NCBI GenBank assembly: GCA_043381765.1
Contig: JBHJMP010000929.1
Coordinates: 1-43,847 of the forward strand
From: Collodictyon triciliatum
Taxonomy: Eukaryota > CRuMs
DNA length: 43,847 bases
Direction: 5' to 3'
Part shown: one piece after another, positions 34,478-43,847 of the stretch
Numbering within the stretch: the first letter of the stretch is position 1
How the letters are laid out: every line of letters starts with the position of its first letter
The notes under the pieces: generated by a model
Told to the model about the DNA's origin: nothing
Database searches by the model: none
The model's input: the letters and a program-made list of their open reading frames with translations, nothing else
Translations under genes and position numbers: made by a program

Positions 34478-34630
34478 TTTCTTTTTCTTTTTCTTTTTCT
34501 TTTTCTTTTTCTTTTTCTTTTTCTTTTTNNNNNNNNNNNNNNNNNNNNNNNNNNNNNNNNNNNNNNNNNNNNNNNNNNNNNNNNNNNTTTTTCTTTTTCT
34601 TTTTCTTTTTCTTTTTCTTTTTCTTTTTTC
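34478..34630 (+). repeat. (TTTTTC)n microsatellite interrupted by an N gap
   Basis: TTTTTC units on both sides of 59 Ns (34529-34587). The gap probably marks a microsatellite that could not be assembled, so sequence on its two sides may not be truly adjacent. Confidence 0.92.
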
Positions 34631-34682
34631 CTGCCCTTTATTTCATTTGTGTAGATTTAATCTTAAATTTTGACTGTTCTAG

Positions 34683-37600
34683 ATGACTGTGAGCCTTCTA
34701 ATGGCGATAGGATTGCTCTACTATGTGGTGCCAGTACTGGGGCAATGTACCGTACCCAGCGAGCAACCCTTCGGTCTTGTGCTGAACCCTGACCTCTCCA
34801 TCTCCAGCTGCCTTGGCTCCACCATCAACCCGCAACCCCCTAGCATGGTGGCCTCTATCAACCAATGGCTCCCGGAGTACAGCAACCCAGCCCCGGAGAT
34901 TACCAGCACGAGCAATAATCCCAATCTCGTCTTCACGTCCACCAGCACCATTCATATCACTTTTATCACTGAAGGTGCCGGGCTCCGTAATTCGCTTGGA
35001 TATTTCGTGTTCGATGGCAAGCAGAACATCATCTCCAAGAACGTTGTTTTTCCCGATGTATCGAACTCCCCAACCACCCTCCAGACTGGTCAAACAGTCG
35101 AGATAGGGCCGTTCTCAGCCGGGCGAAGAGTTGGTTTCTTCCTGATTGCGAATGGGTTTACCAACAAGTTCTGGTCCACCGACCTATCCGGCTCCACCTA
35201 TTACTCTATCTGGACAAAGAACCCAGACGGGAAGCAGCACATAGCAATGTTCACTGAAAGTACCTCTGGTAAAATTATGATCGGCTTTGAGGACTTATAT
35301 AACCTTGGAGACGCTGATTATAACGACGTTATTTTTTTCGTCACAGTGGACGGTTCCATCGAAAATGACCAATTCCCAACCACTCTCCTGGTGACCACTC
35401 CGATGAACATAGACGTTAAGTTCACGCTTCAGTTGAGTGCTGGTACTGCAGCTTCAATTAAGTTTCTGTCTCTCCCCTCGCACGGAGTTCTTTCCCAAGT
35501 GAACGCAGACGGAACAAAGGGCACTGCAATCACTTCAACGACTGCAACGGTTACGAACACAAATTCCTATCTTGTGTTTACACCAGCAACCAACACCAAT
35601 GGCCAGCCCTATACGACCTTTTCTGTTGAGGAGAAGTTGGTTAATGGACAGACTGTTCCTGTTATTGTGCGCATCGACGTCTTATCTCATGCACCATACG
35701 CCCCGACCCCCGTCCCAGCCTCTGTCACAACCACGGCTGCATTTCTCACGGTCATTCAACTCACTGGCACAGATGCGAACAATCTCAACCTATTCGCTAC
35801 AATTGCCACGCTGCCAACACACGGTGTTCTATTCCAATACAACGCCGGTGCGAAAGGGACCCAGATCACCGCAAACACTGCTGTCACTGACCCTGTGAAC
35901 CGTGTCTTCTACCAAAGCAATTATACTTACAACAATTCTGCTATTTCAGACTCTTTCCAATTCAAGATGACGAATAACATGATAATGTCTGGAAATGCTC
36001 AAATCTCTATCACCGTAAACTTGAGACCCAACAGTGCCCCAACCTCTTCGCCAGTTACCATAACCATTAACCAAAATAGCAATGGAGCACTTGATATAAT
36101 TGCCACTGATGAAAATGGTGACCCTTTGACTGCAACGATTCTTACAATCCCATCAAATGGTCAAATTTTCACCACTCCTGATGGGATTTCTCATGGAAGT
36201 CAAATTACCACGGTAGGAACAGTTCTCCCAAATCTCACTCCGACCTCCTGGCGAGTGATGGTCTCGCCCACGACAAACCTCTACGGCACCGCACTGATGA
36301 CATTTCATTTCGAAGTGAAGGATTACATATCATCCAATACGTATACGGCCACCGTAAACGTAAATTTCGTCAACCAGCCGCCTGTATCGTCCCCAGTCTC
36401 CCTGACAATTCAAGAGAGCAGCTCATCGAATTCGATTGTCAACAACTTGTGGAGTGTCCATACTAACTGTGACCCCGATAACATAGTTTCGACGCTGTCA
36501 TTCACAATTGTAACCGTTCCAAACTTTGGAAATCTCGTGGATAACACTGGAGCAATCATTTCGTCAACTTCACTCCCAAGAACATTTGCATATGGCTCTC
36601 AGGTGTCATACAACCCACCTTATATCGGATACGGGACACCTTACGCCACTTTTACTTTTCGTGTTACTGACAATCGAAATGGAGTCTCTGCTACAAACAC
36701 GTATATCATCAACGTCAACCACGTGAACCACGCCCCCACAGCGACTGTGCCGACAGCAGTCAGCACTGACCTGAATGTCGCAGCTTCGATTGTACTTTAT
36801 GGACAAGACGACGATGTGGGCGACACCCTGAGCTTTGCCGTGACAGCGCTACCGACCAGAGCTGGGTCATCACTTATGATAGGAAGCATGGCTCTTACAG
36901 CTAACACAAAGTACTCACTTCCATCCAACGGAGTGACGCTGACATACATGCCAGCAGCGAACCAGTTCTACACTGATCAAATTACTGTACAAGTCAGCGA
37001 CAATAGCCAGGCGACCGACACCAAGGCTGTTTCGATTATGGTCAACTATGTCAACATCGCGCCTGTAGCTCAAGCTCTTAGCGTCACCACAGATGAAGAC
37101 AAGTCGGTGACCATCACATTATTAGCGACCGATGCGAATATCCCAGCTGAAGACGTCACGTACACTGTCCGCACTCTTCCAAAAAAGGGCACGCTGTCTT
37201 TTGAAGGGAAGGCGATTACGACCGTACCATTTTCACTTGGGTCATCGACAAGCGTAAGCTTCTTGAGCGCACTGTACTCGTTTGGAGACCCATACACAAG
37301 CTTCACCTACACGGCCAACGACGGAAAGGCAAACTCTTTACTTGCGACAGTGACCATATCAGTCAACCATGTCAATCACCCGCCAGTAAGTGTAATTTCT
37401 GCAAATCCCCTCCTTACCAACCGATATACGCCGGTCGCTTTCACTATCACACCAAATGACTTCGATGCAAACAACCAAGTTCGAGTGAAATTTGCCATTC
37501 CGAACAACTTCCTCGGTGTGTTGTCAATCAATGGTGCAGCTATATCAAATGGATATGAGACACCAATGGGTGCTGTCCTTAACCCAATCACGCTAGTCTA

Positions 37601-40600
37601 CACTCCACCGTTCCTTGATAGCAATATGGACTATGGAGACCGCCTAGATACGTTCCAATACACTGTGATTGATAGCAACGGACTCGCTGCCGCCATCGCC
37701 TCGGTGCCTATTGACGTGACCTACGTTGCACGCGAGCCCGCAATCACATCAAGTCCTTCAACCATCTCAATCCAGGAGCAACAGCAGCGCTTGACAACAT
37801 TGAGCACGAACGAAAGAGACGGACTACCAGTTACCGTCTTCATCGCAAGCATACCCACGAACGGGAAGTTGTACATCGCTAACGACCAAGGAGCACCCAC
37901 TGGAGCAGCCCTCGAAAACGGTCAAGTGATTGCCACTGACAGCTTCGGTGACACGACTACCCGCATCGTCTATGTTGCGCCCATTCCGCCATCTGTGTTT
38001 GTCTCTCTAGGGGCAAACAGAGATTCATACAAGATATCTTGCAAAAACAGTGGTGAGACCTCGACTGTAACAGTCAATGTTAATGTGGCTGACAGAAACT
38101 TTGCTCCCTTTGTCAGTGCGACTATTCCGACCGTTACCATCCAGTCCTCCCAAACCGCACAGACTGTGATATTCACCGTCAGTGGTGTCGACCCGGATTC
38201 AAACCCCATTAACGCTATTGTGACCAGTATCACAGCTATGCCTGGAGTGACCGCCACAAACGGTGATATCGCACTGGTTACCAACAGCCCACTCCTTAGA
38301 GCACCCACAGGCTCTAACACATGGCTTATCACTGTAAACGTTCCCGCTCTTACATTCGGTACAGTCGCAAGCATCGTTGTTGTCACCAGAGACTCCCTCC
38401 AGGCCACTTCAAACCCACTAACTCTCAGCCTTACCATCAACCGCGTCAACTTCGCTCCAGTAGCAACAACCACAACCATACCAGAATGCGATGAAGACAG
38501 CTTTGTCGACATTCAGTTGAGAGGCCAGGATGACAACCAAGACGCCATCACTGCATACATATCTCAGCTGCCTTCCATCGGCACCCTCACATATGGCGGG
38601 GCAGCAGTCACAACAAGCACACCTCTTGTGATGACGAATGGCGCGACCACCATCCGATATACACCACCGCTGCTGAATGACGGGAGGCCGCTGACAACAT
38701 TCCGATACTATGTGAATGACGGACAGCTTCGATCGAATGAGCAGACACTTGCAATCAACGTCAACCATGTCAATCATGCACCCACAGCAGTCACACAGAC
38801 TCCAGTATCAACAAACCTTAACACTGCAGCGTCTATTGTTATCAAGGGACAGGACGTGGACGCAGGAGATACACTGACTTTCAAGGTCACGAGTCTACCT
38901 ACCACTGTGGGCTCACCGCTTTCCATGGACAACATGCCAATCACGGCAGGCACAGTCTATCCGCTGACATCAGCTGGCGCCACTCTGACATACACACCTG
39001 CTCAGAACCGACACTACACTGATCAAATTACCGTACAAGTCAGCGACAATAGCCAGGCGACCGACACCAAGGCTGTCCCGATAGTGGTGAACTATGTCAA
39101 CATCGCGCCTGTAGCTCAAGCCCTTAGCGTCACCACAGATGAGGACAAGTCGGTGACCATCACATTATTGGCGACCGATGCGAATATTCCAGCTGAAAAC
39201 CTGAAGTACACCATCCGCACTCTTCCGACAAAGGGCACGCTGTCTTTTGAGGGGAAGGCGATTACGACTGTACCGTTTTCACTTGGGTCGTCGACAAGGG
39301 TAAGCTTCTTGAACTCACTGTACTCGTTTGGAGACCCATACGCAAGCTTCACCTACACGGCCAACGACGGAAAGGCAGACTCTGTATCTGTGACAGTGAC
39401 CATATCGGTCAACCATGTTAACCACGCGCCTGTGAGCACAATATCCTCCAATCCCCTCCTTACCAACCGATATACGCCGGTCACTTTCACTGTTACACCA
39501 AACGACTTTGATGCCAACAACCAAGTTCGAGTGAAATTTGCCATACCAAACAACTTCCTCGGTGTGTTGTCAATCAATGGTGCAGCTATATCTAATGGAT
39601 ATGAGACACCAATGGGTGCTGTCCTTAACCCAATCACGCTTGTGTACACCCCCCCTGCTGCTGGAGCCACACCAGACTATGGAACTGGACTCGATACATT
39701 CCAGTACACGGTGATTGACAATCAACTCGCAACAACATTAGTGACAGTCCCCATTAACGTCGCCTTTGTTGCGAGAAACCCAACCATTTCTTCGAATCCA
39801 TCCTCTGTATCCATCCAAGAACAGGAGCAGAAGATTACTACCATCAGCACAAGTGACCCTGATAATCTCCCTGTCTCATTGATTGTATCAAGCATCCCAG
39901 CGAACGGAAAATTGTACCTTACCAATACACTCGGGCAAGTAACTGGAGACGCTCTTCGAAATGGACAACTGTTAGCCACGGGTAGCCAGGGTAGTTCGTC
40001 TGTTCAAATTATTTACGTTGCGCCCATTCCACCATCTGCACTTGTGTCTCTTGGAGCTAACTCTGATACATACACCATAATGAGCCAAAACAGCGGCAAG
40101 AGCTCGACTGTTACAGTCAATGTTAATGTGGCTGACAGAAACTTTGCTCCCTTCGTCAGTGCAACAAACCCATCCGTAACCATCCAGTCCTCCCAAACCG
40201 CACAGACTGTGATATTCACCGTCAGTGGTGTCGACCCGGATTCAAACCCCATTAACGCTATTGTGACCAGTATTACATCGAAGGATGTTGTCATCACAAA
40301 CGGTGGTAGCGCACTGGCCACCAACAGCCCACTCCTTAGAACACCCACAGGCTCTAACACATGGCTTATCACTGTAAACGTTCCCGCTCTGACATTCGGT
40401 GCAGTCGCAAGCATCGTTGTTGTCACCAGAGACTCCCTCCAGGCCAGTTCAAGCCCACTAACTCTCAGCCTTACCATCAACCGCGTCAACTTCGCTCCAG
40501 TGGCAACAACTACAACCACACCAGATTGCGATGAAGACAGCTTCGTCGACATTCAGTTGAGAGGCCAGGATGACAACCAAGACGCCATCACTGCATACAT

Positions 40601-43600
40601 TTCTCAGCTGCCTTCCATCGGCACCCTCACATATGGCGGGGCAGCAGTCACAACAAGCACACCTCTTGTGATGACGAATGGCGCGNNNNNNNNNNNNNNN
40701 NNNNNNNNNNNNNNNNNNNNNNNNNNNNNNNNNNNNNNNNNNNNNNNNNNNNNNNNNNNNNNNNNNNNNNNNNNNNNNNNNNNNNNNNNNNNNNNNNNNN
40801 NNNNNNNNNNNNNNNNNNNNNNNNNNNNNNNNNNNNNNNNNNNNNNNNNNNNNNNNNNNNNNNNNNNNNNNNNNNNNNNNNNNNNNNNNNNNNNNNNNNN
40901 NNNNNNNNNNNNNNNNNNNNNNNNNNNNNNNNNNNNNNNNNNNNNNNNNNNNNNNNNNNNNNNNNNNNNNNNNNNNNNNNNNNNNNNNNNNNNNNNNNNN
41001 NNNNNNNNNNNNNNNNNNNNNNNNNNNNNNNNNNNNNNNNNNNNNNNNNNNNNNNNNNNNNNNNNNNNNNNNNNNNNNNNNNNNNNNNNNNNNNNNNNNN
41101 NNNNNNNNNNNNNNNNNNNNNNNNNNNNNNNNNNNNNNNNNNNNNNNNNNNNNNNNNNNNNNNNNNNNNNNNNNNNNNNNNNNNNNNNNNNNNNNNNNNN
41201 NNNNNNNNNNNNNNNNNNNNNNNNNNNNNNNNNNNNNNNNNNNNNNNNNNNNNNNNNNNNNNNNNNNNNNNNNNNNNNNNNNNNNNNNNNNNNNNNNNNN
41301 NNNNNNNNNNNNNNNNNNNNNNNNNNNNNNNNNNNNNNNNNNNNNNNNNNNNNNNNNNNNNNNNNNNNNNNNNNNNNNNNNNNNNNNNNNNNNNNNNNNN
41401 NNNNNNNNNNNNNNNNNNNNNNNNNNNNNNNNNNNNNNNNNNNNNNNNNNNNNNNNNNNNNNNNNNNNNNNNNNNNNNNNNNNNNNNNNNNNNNNNNNNN
41501 NNNNNNNNNNNNNNNNNNNNNNNNNNNNNNNNNNNNNNNNNNNNNNNNNNNNNNNNNNNNNNNNNNNNNNNNNNNNNNNNNNNNNNNNNNNNNNNNNNNN
41601 NNNNNNNNNNNNNNNNNNNNNNNNNNNNNNNNNNNNNNNNNNNNNNNNNNNNNNNNNNNNNNNNNNNNNNNNNNNNNNNNNNNACCGAGAGCGAAGGAGT
41701 CAATCCTGACTATGGAAATGAGTACGGCAGTGTCAGTTTTGTAGTTTTTGACAATGCTGATAGCGCAAACTCACAGTCTTCCACCGCAGTCACAGTTAAC
41801 ATCCGGTTTATATCTCGCAAACCGTCAGCTCACAGCGACTCGAATGTGATTAATGTGCAAGAGCGTGAGTCGGGCAGTGTGACCATCAGTGGAAGCGATA
41901 AAGACAATCTCGAGGTCACCCTTGTTTTGAAGAGCGCACCGCCCGCAGGGTCACTGTTCTTGCCAGGAAACGCCACAGCCTTGTCAAATGGAGATGTCAT
42001 CGGCAAGGGCGTGTCACCAAGTGTCACACTCAAATATGTCACACCACAACCATCAAGCGTGTACTCATCAACTGGAGCAGAGAGCGAGTCCTTCACGTTT
42101 TCAGCCAGCAATGGTGACAAATCAGCGGATAGCAAGGTGGACATCAGCATCAAGGATGTCAACTTTGCACCGTTTGTGTTTGCGACTGAAGAAAATGTCA
42201 CCACACCTGATTCACAATCAATCAGAACTGTTACATTTGTCTTAAGTGGAGTCGACCCGGATAGTGATGTCATCAATGCTTACATTATCAGCCACACAAA
42301 TACTCAAATTAAGCTCCAGCAAGACGGCCAAGATATCGACATCACTCAGCCTCTGAAAAAGACAACCGATGGACTTTGGAAGTTCGATGTTGTTGTGCCA
42401 GCTCTGTATGTCGGTGAGGTCGATAGAATCAAGGTGTACACACAAGACCCGCTCGGACTCAAGTCCAGCGACCTGGAGCTTGTGGTGAGAACCTCGTATG
42501 TCAACTTTGCACCTATCGCCACTACAACTAGCATTCCTGCATTTGATGAAGACCAATCGGTGACATTTGCACTGAGTGCAAAGGACGACAACAAGAACGA
42601 CACATTGAGTGTATTCATCAGCAGCCTACCAAGCATCGGCATCCTCAGCGACTCTGACGGAAATGAGATTGTATCAAACAGCACGGCGATAAGCGGAGGA
42701 GCAAACAGAGAGTGGACATTGACATACACACCGCCGAAGTATACGTTCGGCAGTCCGCTGACATCGATTCGCTACTATGTGAGCGATGGAAACTCTCAGT
42801 CGGCCGAGCAAACCCTATCTATCTTCGTCAATCATGTCAACCACGCACCTGAAGCCTCTGCTCAAACTCTCGTATACTTATATGAAAACTCCTTCTCAGA
42901 AATGACTCTGATCGGAAATGACGTGGACAAATTTGACAATTTAACTATTCACTTCAGCAGCATCCCGTCATCTGTAGAGTCACTTGGCTCAGAGTTTATA
43001 CTTGTCTCTTCAAATAAGGCAATCACGACTAATGAGACCTACGCACTTCCACGCGAAGGAGTCAAGGTCAGATTCGCACCACCGAAGTTCCGATTCTTCA
43101 ACGATAGCTTCACATTTGAGGTGAATGACGGACAATACAGCTCGTCCTTGACAGTGAAGCTGACGACTCTCGACCTGAACCATGCGCCAGTCGGCTACTC
43201 TCAGACGCCTGACATGGACGAAGACGGAGAGCTCCTGATTACGCTATCGGGCGACGATGAGGACATACCTGAAGACACGCTTAGCTATCGCATATCTTCA
43301 CTACCTAGTCGAGGTGACCTGTACGACGGAAACGTCACAGTGACAGATGGTTATGAGCTTAGAGGTAACACAGTGACCTTCAGGCCACCAAAGATTACCT
43401 ACGGCACTCCATACACATCGTTCACTTATACCGTGTTCGACGGTAAGACGTCATCGACCAAGCAGTCCATCATCATCAATGTCCGTCACATCAACCATGC
43501 ACCGACCATCAGCACATCATCATCTTCTATCACCATCGACCGATACGGACAAGGAAGCTTTGTCGTAGGAGCACGAGACGTCGACTTGATGGACACCATA

Positions 43601-43847
43601 TCTCTTCGTGTTGTGATTCCTTCACTGAAAGGCAAGGTTATGTACAACGGAAGTCAAGTGAGCGACGGAGATGTTCTTGAGTACTCTGAGACATCACTGA
43701 CAGAGACCTTCACGTATGTCGGACCCACCGAGAGCGAAGGAGTCAATCCTGACTATGGAAATGAGTACGGCAGTGTCAGTTTTGTAGTTTTTGACAATGC
43801 TGATAGCGCAAACTCACAGTCTTCCACCGCAGTCACAGTTAACATCC
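34683..43847 (+). CDS. Giant secreted or surface adhesin with DUF4114-like domain and cadherin-like (tandem-95 type) repeats, partial
   Basis: A continuous frame runs from ATG 34683 to the gap at 40686. It resumes after the gap in a different frame (codons from 41684) and stays open to the window end. The first 21 residues form a signal peptide ending VLG before QC. A DUF4114-like domain follows, with its acidic signature GFEDLYNLGDADYNDV at about residues 200-216. From about residue 330, Ig/cadherin-like repeats of 95-115 aa are joined by linkers such as VNHVNHAPT and VNYVNIAPV. Each repeat has a LPxxGTL-type strand and ends FTYTxxDGK. This is the architecture of tandem-95/VCBS-type extracellular adhesion proteins. 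No intron is seen in over 8 kb, unlike all neighbours. No C-terminal anchor is visible because the gene leaves the window. Protein length exceeds 3000 aa. Confidence 0.88.
36717..38762 (+). repeat. Super-repeat unit 1 (six domains, about 681 residues)
   Basis: Begins at the linker VNHVNHAPTATV. Domains begin HAPTA, IAPVAQ, HPPVS, REPAIT, FAPFVS and FAPVAT. The next unit starts with HAPTAV at about 38763. Offset between matching words is 2043-2046 bp. Confidence 0.85.
38763..40806 (+). repeat. Super-repeat unit 2, its end in the assembly gap
   Basis: Same domain order as unit 1. The IAPVAQ, HPPVS/HAPVS, FAPFVS and FAPVAT domains are nearly identical to unit 1 at DNA level over hundreds of bases. 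The first domain and parts of the fourth are clearly diverged. Confidence 0.8.
40686..41683. other. Assembly gap (998 N)
   Basis: N run inside the repeat region. The reading frame differs on its two sides (codon phase 34683 mod 3 versus 41684 mod 3), so the gap length is an estimate and not exact. Confidence 0.99.
41684..43847 (+). repeat. Super-repeat units 3 (end) and 4
   Basis: Open throughout. The order of linkers FAPFVF, FAPIAT, HAPEAS, HAPVGY and HAPTIS is the same as in units 1 and 2, but sequences are diverged from them. The 121 bp at 41684-41804 recur without change at 43727-43847, a spacing of exactly 2043 bp. Confidence 0.85.

Noticed and set aside
34677-34682. AG before the adhesin ATG as the acceptor for the Polo-like kinase intron
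   Set aside because: Joining there gives a signal peptide instead of the kinase glycine loop, so the two are not one gene.
37970-38512. Antisense frame of about 180 codons, repeated at 40013-40552
   Set aside because: It is the shadow of the adhesin super-repeat and recurs only because the sense strand is duplicated.
40648-41744. Frames made mostly of unknown residues, and a stop at 41742-41744 in the first frame
   Set aside because: They read through the N gap; the true coding frame after the gap starts at 41684 and has no stop.

Overview
This is nuclear DNA of a eukaryote, probably a free-living protist; I cannot place it more precisely from sequence alone. Host genes are cut into very short exons (about 75 nt on average in the two densest genes) by GT-AG introns of roughly 60-200 nt. 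The same window holds a Ty3/gypsy chromovirus, a decayed LINE, long purine/pyrimidine microsatellites and two assembly gaps. No rRNA, tRNA, CRISPR or bacterial operon structure was seen.

Layout. 1-3600: mostly AT-rich sequence, with one possible terminal exon at the left edge. About 3660-8147: a frameshifted non-LTR retrotransposon (ORF1 remnant, then endonuclease and reverse transcriptase). 8148-13466: a Ty3/gypsy chromovirus on the minus strand with two 244-bp LTRs, a PBS, a PPT and an almost intact gag-pol. 15098-19310 (+): a 21-exon coiled-coil gene whose exons join in phase from ATG to stop. 19815-24691 (-): a 25-exon polytopic membrane receptor-like gene with Calx-beta-like, EGF-like, IPT/TIG and ephrin-receptor-like cysteine-rich modules. 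Upstream of it, 24798-27019 (-) encodes a signal anchor, FG-GAP repeats and possibly an Arg-Ser tract made by an 89-copy 12-bp minisatellite. The two may be one gene; the junction is unresolved.

28083-30131 (+): an acireductone-dioxygenase-like cupin without its usual metal ligands, apparently spliced in frame to a complete 3-hydroxyanthranilate 3,4-dioxygenase. 30380-30695 (-): a small single-pass membrane protein, head to head with tryptophan synthase beta (30797-33623, +, 12 exons). One locus thus carries a tryptophan-making enzyme beside a tryptophan-degrading (kynurenine to quinolinate/NAD) enzyme. 34332-34457 (+): a lone first exon of a Polo-like kinase, ending at a microsatellite and gap. 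34683 to the right edge (+): a very large uninterrupted gene for a secreted or surface protein, with a signal peptide, a DUF4114-like domain and a 681-residue, six-domain cadherin-like super-repeat.

The exon models were built by eye from splice signals, reading phase and protein similarity. They are strongest where phase closes at every junction (coiled-coil gene, trpB, 3-HAO). They are weakest at 24.7-25.0 kb and at 23.73-23.84 kb.
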